A DNA stretch of 64,000 nucleotides from Oceaniferula spumae (GTDB lineage: Bacteria; Verrucomicrobiota; Verrucomicrobiia; Verrucomicrobiales; Akkermansiaceae). The notes beneath the pieces are model-generated. The model was given only the letters and a program-made list of their open reading frames with translations, was not told the DNA's origin and searched no databases. The DNA lies in contig NZ_AP026866.1 of the NCBI RefSeq assembly GCF_042849255.1, positions 2,728,001 to 2,792,000 on the forward strand, read 5' to 3'. A program made the position numbers and the translations under genes. Positions 8,792-17,673 of the stretch are shown piece by piece. The number at the start of each line of letters is the position of its first letter. Positions within the stretch are counted from its first letter, which is position 1.

Positions 8792-9044
8792 CAGTAATCT
8801 CGCCTAGGTTTTCAGGCGCTGGGGGTGGATGACCCTACATATCGCATACTGAGGATTCGCACCACTCTCCAGAGTAGTCCTTTGTACACTGGATGCATTC
8901 TCTGCTGTCTGCTCCCACGTTCCCGAACCTCACTTTTGGGACCATACTATCTCACTGAAGTTCTGAAAGTTACGTGATGGACTCTGGAAAATAAAAATTT
9001 AGATGTCAGTTTCCTATAGGCGCAGGACAGTAATAGGAAAGCCC

Positions 9045-10679
9045 ATGGCACGATCTGACGAAAACAGCGACACCGCACTGCTCAAACTCTGGGTGCAGCA
9101 AAGGGATGAACCCGCATTCCACGAACTGGTGAGGCGGCATTCAGCCTTCGTTCATCGTGCTGCGCGCGGTGTTTGCGGTGACGACACCTTGGCAGCCGAT
9201 GCCTGCCAGCTGACATTCATCACCCTGGCCAAGAAAGCAACCAGTTTACTCACCCGCCCGACGCTTGCTGGCTGGCTGCACACCACCGCAGTCATGCATT
9301 CCCGAAATTTGATCCGGGCTCGGAAAAGGGACTCCGATAAGAACAACAAATTTCACACCCACATGGCCATTCATGATCCATCACAACTGCCCGATCATTA
9401 CCACGAGGGGTCAGAACATCTCGACGTCGCCCTTTCCGAGCTGTCCCAACGAGACCGTGAAGCTCTTTTACTTCGATACTATCAGGCCTGTAGTGTCAGC
9501 GAAACAGCAGAGCTGTTAGGCATTGCCACCCACGCCGCCCAAAAACGTCTATCGCGGGCACTTGAGCGACTCAGAAATAAACTCAACCGCCGCAGCGTGC
9601 ATGTCTCCGGTAATCTGGGTGTCATGCTGACAGCTGCCTTCACGACCAAAGTCGAAGCCGCCCCAACTGTGGCAACCATTGCCTCCAAGGCCATAGCCGC
9701 TGCGCCTCCGATTGGCGCTACCACCTTTCTAACCACCGCACTTACTATTATGACCACAAAGACCATTCTCACCACCGCTGCCGTAGCCTTACTTGGGTCT
9801 GCCATCTTTATGGCAGTTAAAAAATCGCCTGACAGCAGCGATGACGCCACTGCCATCACAGCCTCTGGATCTGCAGCGCAATCCCCCTCAAGGGAGCGAC
9901 AGAGATATAGTCGTCCAACTCCCAACAGAAACCGGTCAACGGATCAGGGAGACACTAGCGACTACTCGCAGCTCAATGCCATCTACGGCGAAGACAAAGT
10001 GAAAACCGCCCGCCATATCAGCTCGGATGTGAGTCTCTATCAACAGGCGTATTTGAAACTTCTTCGCGACCAGATCGACCATGCACCCACCGGCCGGCCT
10101 ATGCTTAAGGATGGTCACGTCACTTCGTTAATCGACCTGGCCGCCTCTGACATGACCGCCGGCTTGAAACATGGTGAGCATCAAATCACCGCAGACCAAA
10201 CGGCCCAACTCAATGCTGCCATCAAATCCTATCTGGAACGCGAATACGCAACCACCCAACGAGAAATTGAACAACTCAGGAAAAACCCAAAGGGGCTTAC
10301 GGAGCTCTACCTCGCCAGCGATACCTATTGGCGTGGTGAAATCGATCAAGCCACGTTCCAACAACGTGTCTCAGAAGCTGGCATTGACCCCAATGGCGTG
10401 GCATCTCCCACAGAGCTTCACTCCCGTCTGAATCGCTATGCCATCGATCCGAAACTGACCAAGGAAATGCAGAAAATCCTGACACCTGAGCAACGTGAAA
10501 TCATCAATTCCCGATTACAACGCATGGCTGACATCCAAGCCAGGCAGGAGACCGACATCGGCACACTATCCCAGCGTCAGCCTGGAATGACTTTGGAAAA
10601 ACTCGGCAACATGATTAACGACAAAGCCGAGAAACTTAATCAGCGGTATCAAGGGCAAACCCCGAAATATCACGAATAA
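9045..10679 (+). CDS. ECF sigma factor fused to a membrane segment and long extracytoplasmic domain
   Basis: The first 190 residues are an ECF sigma factor: region 2 (about 15-80, 'AADACQLTFITLAKKA' and 'LAGWLHTTA') and region 4 (about 135-185, 'LSQRDREALLLRYYQ' plus a helix-turn-helix). An Ala/Thr-rich stretch and one membrane segment (about 250-270) follow, then about 270 residues of charged, helical sequence presumably outside the cytoplasm. Start choice: the ATG at 9045 has AGGAAAG four bases upstream; an upstream in-frame ATG at 9003 has none and would add 14 residues. Such tailed sigma factors are common in Planctomycetes and Verrucomicrobia, where the tail may replace a separate anti-sigma factor. 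No anti-sigma gene is adjacent. Confidence 0.85.
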   Translation: MARSDENSDTALLKLWVQQRDEPAFHELVRRHSAFVHRAARGVCGDDTLAADACQLTFITLAKKATSLLTRPTLAGWLHTTAVMHSRNLIRARKRDSDKNNKFHTHMAIHDPSQLPDHYHEGSEHLDVALSELSQRDREALLLRYYQACSVSETAELLGIATHAAQKRLSRALERLRNKLNRRSVHVSGNLGVMLTAAFTTKVEAAPTVATIASKAIAAAPPIGATTFLTTALTIMTTKTILTTAAVALLGSAIFMAVKKSPDSSDDATAITASGSAAQSPSRERQRYSRPTPNRNRSTDQGDTSDYSQLNAIYGEDKVKTARHISSDVSLYQQAYLKLLRDQIDHAPTGRPMLKDGHVTSLIDLAASDMTAGLKHGEHQITADQTAQLNAAIKSYLEREYATTQREIEQLRKNPKGLTELYLASDTYWRGEIDQATFQQRVSEAGIDPNGVASPTELHSRLNRYAIDPKLTKEMQKILTPEQREIINSRLQRMADIQARQETDIGTLSQRQPGMTLEKLGNMINDKAEKLNQRYQGQTPKYHE

Positions 10680-10707
10680 ACCAGCTTTCCTAACAACTTC
10701 ATCAGCA

Positions 10708-12180
10708 TTAATTTTTCACGAGCTGGTTAAGCGTGTAGTAAAAATCCTGGTTCAGCAGTGGCGTTCCGTCTTTGGATTTTAGTCCTGAGATCTTGATGTG
10801 ATAGACTCGGCCTGGTTCCAGCTTCGGCACGTCCAGGTGGATCATCTTACCCTCCGATCTTTGGCTTGAAACCGCCTCATCTCTCTTATCTAACTGCGGT
10901 CCACCGTAGCTCCATTTGTCTTCGTAACGAAAGGAGCGCAGCTTCACCAAACTACCGCTGAGCAGCTTAACTTCTTTGGTGAAATTGAGATCAAATCCAG
11001 TCTTGGTGAGTTTGATCTGTTTGATATCGAAGGGCGTCTTACCCAGCCACGTGATACGTTGCAGCCCCTCTGCCGGCTTGCCCCAACCGCGCGCGGTCTG
11101 ACCAACATAGAGGGTTTTGCCATCGGCGGTGAAGACGGCTCGATTATTCCCAGACCTCAGTCCGTGACCGTTAATAAAGTGGGTACAGGAGCCTTGGTAT
11201 TCGCCGTTTACCTTGTCTAACATGATTCGACTGATTCGGTTTGAGTTATTATCCGGCAGTAAAATCTGACCCGCAAACGGACCGAAGTTCTCAGGGATTT
11301 CCACCGGCTCGGATGCTGATCGGTTGATTTCTTTGTGGGGAAGCAGCACCGCAGCGCGGGTGCGCATGGCATTGATTTCCTTGAGGGGCATTTTCAGCGG
11401 GTCTTTGCCTTTCGGCCAATCTTTGTCCCAAACCAGACTGGATGGATGACCGTAGAAGGCATCCTTTTTCAGATGATAGAATGGTGTCGTAGCGCGCCAG
11501 TCACCTTGATTATCGCCGCACCATAGCTCTCCGTTAGAATCGCGCATGATGCCATTATGCATGCGGAAACCCTTGGCGAATGGGGTCACGGTGCCATCCT
11601 TGGCGTAGTGCATCACCCAGCCTTTCCACGGCACTCCTGAGAAGTTCCTGCCTCGACGGCCAATCTTGGAATACTCGCCACGCAGGTGGTGGAATGTGGG
11701 GCCATTGTGTGAGGCTGTGCCTACGGCGATGTAGTAGCCGCCATTGCCATCCGGGCAGATCTCGTTGGTTTCGTGATAATTGCCACTGACGCCCCAGACG
11801 TCGGTTAGTGTGGTGTATGAATCAGCCACGCCATCACCATCGGTGTCTCTGACCTCGGTCAGTTCCGGCATCTGACTGACAACGATATGACGGGGCTTAA
11901 TCACTTCCATGCCGCAGGCGTTGTGAAATCCGCTGGCGAATTGTTTCCACTCGAACTTTTTGGGATCGGCTGTGGGTTTTGCCATCAGGATGTCACCTCG
12001 GCGTAAAGCGACGTAGAGAGTACCCTCGGAGTCAAACTGCACGGCTCCGACTTCTGGCGGCACATTCTTCGGCAAGGCGATGTCCTCGATGCGATAGCTA
12101 TCGGTAATATTCTGCGCTAGCGCCGCTCCGCACAGGGTGACTAACAGAAGCGCTAAGGTTGTATTTTTGATCAAAGGCAT
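10708..12180 (-). CDS. Secreted beta-propeller dehydrogenase-like protein (quinoprotein/sorbosone-dehydrogenase type)
   Basis: A 490-residue exported protein with a signal peptide ending at 'LCGAALA' (about residue 22). The body has the repeated Gly/Asp-rich strands of a six-bladed NHL or soluble quinoprotein-like propeller: 'VQFDSEGTLYVAL', 'NGIMRDSNGELWCGDN', 'FTADGKTLYVGQT'. A 'DTDGDGVAD' loop suggests calcium binding. It is third in a tight minus-strand operon (4 bases after the cytochrome gene), so electrons from its substrate could pass to that cytochrome. The substrate is unknown; similar Verrucomicrobia proteins are annotated as membrane-bound dehydrogenase domains, usually without experiment. 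Confidence 0.75.
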   Translation of the reverse strand: MPLIKNTTLALLLVTLCGAALAQNITDSYRIEDIALPKNVPPEVGAVQFDSEGTLYVALRRGDILMAKPTADPKKFEWKQFASGFHNACGMEVIKPRHIVVSQMPELTEVRDTDGDGVADSYTTLTDVWGVSGNYHETNEICPDGNGGYYIAVGTASHNGPTFHHLRGEYSKIGRRGRNFSGVPWKGWVMHYAKDGTVTPFAKGFRMHNGIMRDSNGELWCGDNQGDWRATTPFYHLKKDAFYGHPSSLVWDKDWPKGKDPLKMPLKEINAMRTRAAVLLPHKEINRSASEPVEIPENFGPFAGQILLPDNNSNRISRIMLDKVNGEYQGSCTHFINGHGLRSGNNRAVFTADGKTLYVGQTARGWGKPAEGLQRITWLGKTPFDIKQIKLTKTGFDLNFTKEVKLLSGSLVKLRSFRYEDKWSYGGPQLDKRDEAVSSQRSEGKMIHLDVPKLEPGRVYHIKISGLKSKDGTPLLNQDFYYTLNQLVKN

Positions 12181-12184
12181 CTTG

Positions 12185-13240
12185 TTAATTTTTGTTCAGA
12201 GACTTGATGTAGAGCAACAGGGCATCGCGTTGTTTGTCCTCCAACTGATAGGGCGGCATGTAGTTTTCCGGGTAGCCGCTGACAATCTTGGCGTTCGGGT
12301 CACGGATGGATTCTAATATGTAGGCATCATCGGCGATTACATTGACGCCTTTGATCTTACGTGTGCTGCCATGGATACCTAACAAGCTGGGCCCATGGCT
12401 CTTAGATCCATCCACCGAGTGGCACATGATGCAGCCCATCGCCTTGAAGACTTTTTCGCCACTGGCAGCATTGACTCCACTTGCGAGGAGCTTTTTGTTT
12501 TCTGAACCACGGTAGGTTTTCAGCTTGGTGCCGGTGATGGTTACTTCGATTTCCTTGGGTGAAATGGTCTTGGTTTCTACTTTGTTTTTGTCATCGCGAT
12601 ACTGAAGCTTCCCGCTGTCGGTCAGAAGTTTGAACTGCACTTGCACGTCCATCTCGCCAGCGGCCTTACTAACCATAGTTGCTATCCTGTGCTCGCCGAT
12701 TTGGTAGAGGAATTGATAGTGATTTTTTTCAATACTGTATCCCCGAAACTTCAGCGGTTGATCCATGTCGCTAATGCTTGTGCCATTGATCGTCAGCGGG
12801 TGTTTGCCACTGGCTTGATAGATCATCGTGCCGACCAGCTCTGGAACATATCCGAAGGAGACCCGGTTGCCACGCTGCGGATCGCCCCAGTAGGGTGTCA
12901 TATCCAAGAATCCATCCTTCCACGCGTAGAGCAATCGACACTCTACGGTGTCCCAACAGTAGGAAAGCTGCGGTCCATAATTGACGCCGATCGCTGCGGG
13001 CAAGCCTGTGTCAGGCAGATATTCACCTTTCACATCCTTGCCTATCTTCGGATTGTATTTGGGTGATTTGTAGCCGTGGTGATGTCGACCTAACACCGTG
13101 TCTCCCAGACCTGGGTCCGGCATGAAGGTGCGCATCAGCAGTGGTTTTTCCTGCGATCCCTGAGGGCGGTTGTTGTAGGTGAGGATCTCGGCGGTGGCAG
13201 AGCCAATAAGGGGGCAGAGAACGAGCGGTAAAAATTTCAT
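12185..13240 (-). CDS. Secreted c-type cytochrome with an N-terminal domain of unknown function
   Basis: A 351-residue protein beginning at 13240 with a signal peptide ('MKFLPLVLCPLIGSATA'). Residues about 20-255 form a beta-rich domain I do not recognise. The C-terminal 90 residues are a class I cytochrome c domain: haem attachment 'CIMCH' in 'AMGCIMCHSVDGS', then 'GPSLLGI' and a probable axial Met in 'YPENYMPPY'. The open frame extends upstream to 13390 but overlaps the preceding gene and lacks a signal peptide there. It is the middle gene of the operon with the TIM-barrel gene (10 bases upstream) and the propeller gene (4 bases downstream). It probably carries electrons in the periplasm. 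Confidence 0.82.
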   Translation of the reverse strand: MKFLPLVLCPLIGSATAEILTYNNRPQGSQEKPLLMRTFMPDPGLGDTVLGRHHHGYKSPKYNPKIGKDVKGEYLPDTGLPAAIGVNYGPQLSYCWDTVECRLLYAWKDGFLDMTPYWGDPQRGNRVSFGYVPELVGTMIYQASGKHPLTINGTSISDMDQPLKFRGYSIEKNHYQFLYQIGEHRIATMVSKAAGEMDVQVQFKLLTDSGKLQYRDDKNKVETKTISPKEIEVTITGTKLKTYRGSENKKLLASGVNAASGEKVFKAMGCIMCHSVDGSKSHGPSLLGIHGSTRKIKGVNVIADDAYILESIRDPNAKIVSGYPENYMPPYQLEDKQRDALLLYIKSLNKN

Positions 13241-13250
13241 GTTGGGATCC

Positions 13251-14144
13251 TTAGGCTTTGGTGGCTTGTTTTTCCAGATACTCCCGAACTTCCGTCGCCT
13301 GTTTCTCCATGTTTTTCCAACCGCACTCCATCGACATGGTTCCACGGTAGCCTGATTTCTTAAGAGCTGACAAGTATGGGGTAAAATCATCGCCCTTCAT
13401 CCCTGGAGCGGTGCGTTTTTCTTTTTCTGCGATGTGGCAGTGGCGGATGTGTTTTCCGGCTTTGAGGATTTCATCAGGCGTTTCGCCATTGCACGCCGCG
13501 TGATAGAAATCGCAGACCATGCCCAGAGACGGATGGCCGACCTGATCGATGATCGCAGCACCTTCCAGCTGGGTATTGATAAAATTGGTTTCCTTTTTCC
13601 TGAGTGGCTCCAGCCAGACCTCTACGCCCTGTGCCTGCGCGAGTGGTGCCATTTTTTTCAGGAGTGCGACAAATTGGGCCTCGGCCGTTTTCCGATCGAA
13701 TCCATCCGGAATGCTTCGTGAGCCGGAGCTGCCGAAGACGATGCCCTTGATGCCGATCTGTTTAGCACGCTGGAAGGTGATGTCGGCATGCTTGAGGACC
13801 GCTTCGTGGTTGGCCTTGGAACCGACTGATTTCAATGTCTTTGGAATAAAACTGTTGCAGGCATGAACGCGGATATTTTGATTGCGGATCTTGGCAAAGT
13901 CATCGGCCACCTCGGAGTCGGGCCGGTCTGGTTTGAGCAACCTACCCACGCTGTCCTCGATGTAGCCGTATCCGTGCTGTTTGAGCATCGCGAAGTTCTT
14001 GTAGGATGTGCAGACCCCATAGTCTGTAAGCCATGGCTGGTCGCTCTCAGCGCCAAACAATTTCCCAGCTCCCATCCAGGCCATTGCAGAGACACTCGCG
14101 CTTTTGAGAAACTGTCTTCGGGAGTGCTGGTGGGTGCTATTCAT
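13251..14144 (-). CDS. Tat-exported sugar phosphate isomerase/epimerase-like TIM-barrel protein
   Basis: A 297-residue protein starting 'MNSTHQHSRRQFLKSASVSA', with a twin-arginine signal peptide (RR at 9-10). The rest is a xylose-isomerase-like/AP-endonuclease-2 TIM barrel: 'KGIVFGSSGSRSIPDG', 'VWLEPLRKKETNFINT', 'LGMVCDFYHAAC' and 'HIRHCHIAEKEK' supply the expected Glu/Asp/His metal ligands. Such proteins isomerise keto sugars or hydroxypyruvate. It is first in the operon with the cytochrome and propeller genes, which suggests extracytoplasmic processing of a sugar or polyol. An upstream extension to 14228 lies antisense to the start of upp and is unlikely to be coding. Confidence 0.82.
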   Translation of the reverse strand: MNSTHQHSRRQFLKSASVSAMAWMGAGKLFGAESDQPWLTDYGVCTSYKNFAMLKQHGYGYIEDSVGRLLKPDRPDSEVADDFAKIRNQNIRVHACNSFIPKTLKSVGSKANHEAVLKHADITFQRAKQIGIKGIVFGSSGSRSIPDGFDRKTAEAQFVALLKKMAPLAQAQGVEVWLEPLRKKETNFINTQLEGAAIIDQVGHPSLGMVCDFYHAACNGETPDEILKAGKHIRHCHIAEKEKRTAPGMKGDDFTPYLSALKKSGYRGTMSMECGWKNMEKQATEVREYLEKQATKA

Positions 14145-14233
14145 CAATACAGCTATACGTGCTTCGCCGGCAAAGGTCTTGCACAGAATTCCACCTTGAT
14201 CCTCTGCAGCATTCACGACATTCTGCATTCATC

Positions 14234-14860
14234 GTGAATTACCACATTCAGCATCCTGTCATCGACGATCGCATGGCGCGACTTCGCCAGCAAGATTGTC
14301 CCACTTCCCAGTTCCGAACCTACGTTCAGGAGATCGCCCAGATGATGGTTCCTGATGTGACCGCAAATCTCTTCACTCTTCCTACTCAGGTTCAGACGCC
14401 GCTCGAAATCACCACCGGCAGGAAACTGGAGCGCGATATTATTTTGGTTCCGATCTTACGTGCCGGCCTTGGAATGTTAGAAGGCTTCCTTCGTTTGCTC
14501 CCTGAATCATCAGTGGCTCACATCGGTATGGCTAGGAATGAAAATACTCTCGACCCTGAGAGCTATTATTTCAATGCGCCAGTCAACCTTGCAGACGCAG
14601 ATATCATCGTGCTTGATCCCATGCTCGCCACTGGTGGCTCTGCTAGTGCTGCGATCTCGGAACTTAAAAAACGGGGAGCCAAGCACCTGCGCTTTGCCTG
14701 TCTGGTCGCCGCGCCAGAAGGGCTTGAGCGCTTGAACTCCGACCACTCTGACGTGCCTGTCTACTACCCCGCTCTCGACTCTCGACTCAACGAGCATGGC
14801 TATATTTTACCCGGCTTAGGCGATGCCGGTGATCGGATTTTCGGCACCGTGCAGGGCTGA
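14234..14860 (+). CDS. upp: Uracil phosphoribosyltransferase
   Basis: Converts uracil and PRPP to UMP in pyrimidine salvage. The GTG at 14234 gives 208 residues ('VNYHIQHPVIDDRMARLR'), exactly the family size; the 25 codons of frame before it are not family-like. Motifs: 'VPILRAGLGMLEGF', PRPP-binding 'DIIVLDPMLATGGSASAAI', and the uracil-binding C-terminal 'LNEHGYILPGLGDAGDRIFG'. It is divergent from the isomerase operon, with 89 bases between start codons. Confidence 0.95.
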   Translation: MNYHIQHPVIDDRMARLRQQDCPTSQFRTYVQEIAQMMVPDVTANLFTLPTQVQTPLEITTGRKLERDIILVPILRAGLGMLEGFLRLLPESSVAHIGMARNENTLDPESYYFNAPVNLADADIIVLDPMLATGGSASAAISELKKRGAKHLRFACLVAAPEGLERLNSDHSDVPVYYPALDSRLNEHGYILPGLGDAGDRIFGTVQG

Positions 14861-14966
14861 TCAACTACGGATGCCAGATGCGGGAAATATCTACACCTGC
14901 ACAGATCAGTCGCCTCACCGATATCCCTTGCTGTAAGGTCTTAATCTCCACTCTATGACCTAGCTT

Positions 14967-16067
14967 ATGCCGCTCAAACCTCCACGCTCGATCATGTGCC
15001 TTGCGTTAGCTTTGCTCTGCATTTCGAGCACCTCCCATGCGAAAGAACAGGCATTGCCCGGAGCTAAGCAAACTGGGCCAGGCTGTGCGTTTTATGCCAA
15101 CGTGCCGACACTCACGCGAGTCACCGGGGTGAACGTTGCAGATGGGTCTGCGGCTTCCAAATCATTCATCACCCGTGTCTATGGACTTCGGAAGGGAGAT
15201 TTCAAGATCCGGACTTCGTTTGATAAGACCCTGTTCTTCGAGCTGTTTGGGATCGAGGCAAAGCCCTATGAAAAGTATCTCAGCGGCACGCGCCAGAGTG
15301 TTCTTCTGCAGGAAACCGAACAGATCATTGCGGATAAAATTCGGCCTGCACTGATCGGCGGATCTCATGTTTCTGCGCGTGTGATTGGTGACATCGGCCG
15401 ACCTCATAACATTCTGTTAGTTTCGTGGAATGAGGGTAAGTTCCGCTATCACAATCCCACCACCGGTAGGTATTACAGCTCCTCCCAAGAACAACTGGCG
15501 AAGAAAATGCTAACCAAGTCCACACGCAAGCGTAAGATGGCACGTTCGAGTTACTACGTTAATTTTCTAACTGTTTCTGTGGCTAAAAGTCCGATATCTA
15601 ATCCTTTGCCCATTTCCAAACTCCCGCGCAGTCTGCAGATCGAGCTAACAGACAATCAGTCAGCGGCTGTGCAGGAAGCTTTTCTTCCCAAGCAAAAACC
15701 TTCCGCTGAGATCAAGGAGCTCGACGATCTGACCGCAGCGTTTCCGAAAATTGGCTGGGTCGGTTTGCTCAAAGGTGACCGAAGAGTCGATGCCATCGAG
15801 CCATCGCTGAACGCGGAGCAACTGCGCGGCATCACCGAAATCGCCAGGCTTCGGGTCCACTGCTTGCACACCCGGCGGCAATCACTCGCGCCTGTCTTGA
15901 TGATCAAAAATCGCCCTCACCTCATGGTAGCATACAGTGACCGGCCAGAAGCGGCATTCACCTTCTTCGATGGCAAGAAGATGGTCACACTCTCGCTCAC
16001 TCAGACACTCGCCGAGCTTAAAAGGAATCATGCTCGATTCGGCTACATCGACCTCTCTGGTTTATAA
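14967..16067 (+). CDS. Secreted C39-peptidase-like protein with an internal repeat
   Basis: A 366-residue exported protein with a signal peptide ending near 'TSHA' (residue 25). The mature N-terminus 'KQTGPGCAFYANV' resembles the Gln-x4-Cys entry of C39-like papain-fold peptidases (Gln35, Cys40). About 105 residues later, 'RPHNILLVSWNEGKFRYHNP' supplies a candidate His147 and Asn163. A second, degenerate copy of the His segment lies near the C-terminus ('NRPHLMVAYSDRPEAAFTFF') but lacks an obvious paired Cys region. The fold assignment is by motif only; it could be an inactive relative. It stands alone between upp and the convergent xer gene. Confidence 0.6.
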   Translation: MPLKPPRSIMCLALALLCISSTSHAKEQALPGAKQTGPGCAFYANVPTLTRVTGVNVADGSAASKSFITRVYGLRKGDFKIRTSFDKTLFFELFGIEAKPYEKYLSGTRQSVLLQETEQIIADKIRPALIGGSHVSARVIGDIGRPHNILLVSWNEGKFRYHNPTTGRYYSSSQEQLAKKMLTKSTRKRKMARSSYYVNFLTVSVAKSPISNPLPISKLPRSLQIELTDNQSAAVQEAFLPKQKPSAEIKELDDLTAAFPKIGWVGLLKGDRRVDAIEPSLNAEQLRGITEIARLRVHCLHTRRQSLAPVLMIKNRPHLMVAYSDRPEAAFTFFDGKKMVTLSLTQTLAELKRNHARFGYIDLSGL

Positions 16068-16084
16068 GAAGCTAACAGACTACA

Positions 16085-16993
16085 CTAATCCGCTCGCGGG
16101 TGTGCGGCGTCGTAAGCTTCGCGCATGCGCTCCTTGGTGACGTGGGTGTAGATCTGGGTGGTGGACAGTGAGGCGTGGCCTAACAGCGTCTGGACACTGC
16201 GTAAATCCGCACCGTAATCTAACATGTGAGTGGCAAAGGTGTGGCGGAGTTTGTGCGGCGTGACATCGAAGCCGATGTCAGTGGCGGCGAGGTATTTTTT
16301 CAGCAGCATCTGCACTGATCGGACAGAGAGGCGCCGCTTGGACGGGTCCTTGTTTTTATTGATGAACAGCGGGCCATCATGCACTGCGGCTTGCTGGCGG
16401 TATTTCTGCAGCGCGGCCATGGCGTGGGAGCCGATGGGCACGATGCGTTCCTTGTTTCCTTTACCGAACACGCGCAATGTCTCGGATAGAAAGTCCGCGT
16501 CTCGTACATCGAGTGCAACCAGCTCGGACACCCGCAGTCCACTGGAGTAAAATAGCTCGAGGATGGCGGCATCGCGCGTGGCCTGCCACGGCAGTGCTCG
16601 GGGATCGGGTTCCATTTTCAGCGGTATTTCCAGCAGCTGCTCCATCTGTGAGAGAGTCAGCACCACCGGCAGTTTCCGCTCCGGCTTCGGCAGCTGGATT
16701 TCCATCAGCGGACTGGCAGCCAGACCGCAGCGGTGGACTAGGAATTTGTAAAATGACCGCAGCGCAGCGAACCGAAGCCGGATCGTCGCGCGCGCCAGCT
16801 CCTGCTTCATCAGTTCAAAAAGATATTCTCGGAAATCATCGGCGGTGCAATCGCGCCAAGATTTGAAGGCATCACCGCGCCATTCCTCGAAAGAATTCAG
16901 GGCGTGGCTGTAATTTCTCAAGGTGCGCACCGATGCATCACGCTCGATTCTCTGGAATTCGAGGTAGGCGGCAACATCATCCTGTGAGCTCAT
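16085..16993 (-). CDS. xerC: Tyrosine recombinase XerC/XerD
   Basis: A 302-residue site-specific recombinase that, with a partner Xer, resolves chromosome dimers at dif during division. The SAM-like N-terminal DNA-binding domain occupies residues 3-90 and the catalytic domain 105-295. The catalytic set can be read: Arg154 ('SGLRVSEL'), Lys178 ('FGKGN'), His247 and Arg250 ('HKLRHTFATH'), His273 ('LLGHASLSTTQ') and nucleophile Tyr282 ('IYTHV'). The length fits a housekeeping Xer; it lacks the insertion that marks integron integrases. XerC and XerD cannot be told apart here. Confidence 0.9.
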   Translation of the reverse strand: MSSQDDVAAYLEFQRIERDASVRTLRNYSHALNSFEEWRGDAFKSWRDCTADDFREYLFELMKQELARATIRLRFAALRSFYKFLVHRCGLAASPLMEIQLPKPERKLPVVLTLSQMEQLLEIPLKMEPDPRALPWQATRDAAILELFYSSGLRVSELVALDVRDADFLSETLRVFGKGNKERIVPIGSHAMAALQKYRQQAAVHDGPLFINKNKDPSKRRLSVRSVQMLLKKYLAATDIGFDVTPHKLRHTFATHMLDYGADLRSVQTLLGHASLSTTQIYTHVTKERMREAYDAAHPRAD

Positions 16994-17085
16994 TACTACG
17001 CAAACATAAACTAATTTAACCCAAACCAAACGCCCAAATCACCAAAGGTTTGAAATTCTTGCTACTTTAACACCCAAATGGGCGT

Positions 17086-17658
17086 ATGATTACGCGTATG
17101 ACGGTGCAAAATGCATTCCTCATCTTCCTGCTGTCTTTCTCCGGAATCACAGCTTGGTTGATGCTTCGCGAGCCTGCGAAGATCACGGTGGCTGACCACC
17201 GCGCGTCTGCGAGTGAGAAAAAAGAGAAAACCGATCGCGCCTCCTCCACTCCCACATCAAGTCCCGAGGCCAGCTCCGAAGCTCCCGATCGCACCCAGCT
17301 CGTCCGCAACAAACTGAGCAAGGTGATCATTCCCGTCGTTGATTTCAGGGAGGTTTCCATTGAGGAGGCGATCGATTTTCTCCGAGTGCGTGCGCGTGAG
17401 CTCGATCCTGATGTTGCCGCCCCTAGTTCCGGTATCAGCTTCGTCATTCGACATCCAAGAATCGATTCAGGCTCAATGGATGAAGAGCTTTCCGAACAGC
17501 TCAATACGGAGGCAACGGCATCCACTGTGGGAAATAAAACTATCAACCTCTACGCCGAAGAGGTCAGCCTTACTGAGGCGCTGGATTTGATTTGCGAAAA
17601 AGTCGATTGTCGCTGGGAAATCACAGACCACCACGTGGTGATTCTTCCACTTGATTAA
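17086..17658 (+). CDS. Hypothetical membrane-anchored protein with a secretin/TonB short N-terminal-like domain
   Basis: A 190-residue protein: one N-terminal membrane segment (about 8-22), a charged Ser/Pro/Glu linker (30-70), then a globular domain beginning 'VIIPVVDFREVSIEEAIDFL'. This pattern, repeated later as 'EVSLTEALDLICEKVDCRWEI', is typical of the STN-like domains found at the start of secretins and in many short Planctomycetes/Verrucomicrobia envelope proteins. No secretin barrel follows. Two ATGs (17086, 17098) are possible starts. It is divergent from xerC. Confidence 0.65.
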   Translation: MITRMTVQNAFLIFLLSFSGITAWLMLREPAKITVADHRASASEKKEKTDRASSTPTSSPEASSEAPDRTQLVRNKLSKVIIPVVDFREVSIEEAIDFLRVRARELDPDVAAPSSGISFVIRHPRIDSGSMDEELSEQLNTEATASTVGNKTINLYAEEVSLTEALDLICEKVDCRWEITDHHVVILPLD

Positions 17659-17673
17659 TACCAAGCGGCTATA

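Noticed and set aside
16085..16993. Xer recombinase as the integrase for the cassette at 56132
   Set aside because: The protein has housekeeping Xer length and lacks the extra domain that marks integron integrases, and it lies 40 kb away.
17626..17640. Palindrome around CCACCACGTGGTG as a second parS
   Set aside because: The half-sites do not match GTT[TC]CAC and it lies inside codons of a coding region.
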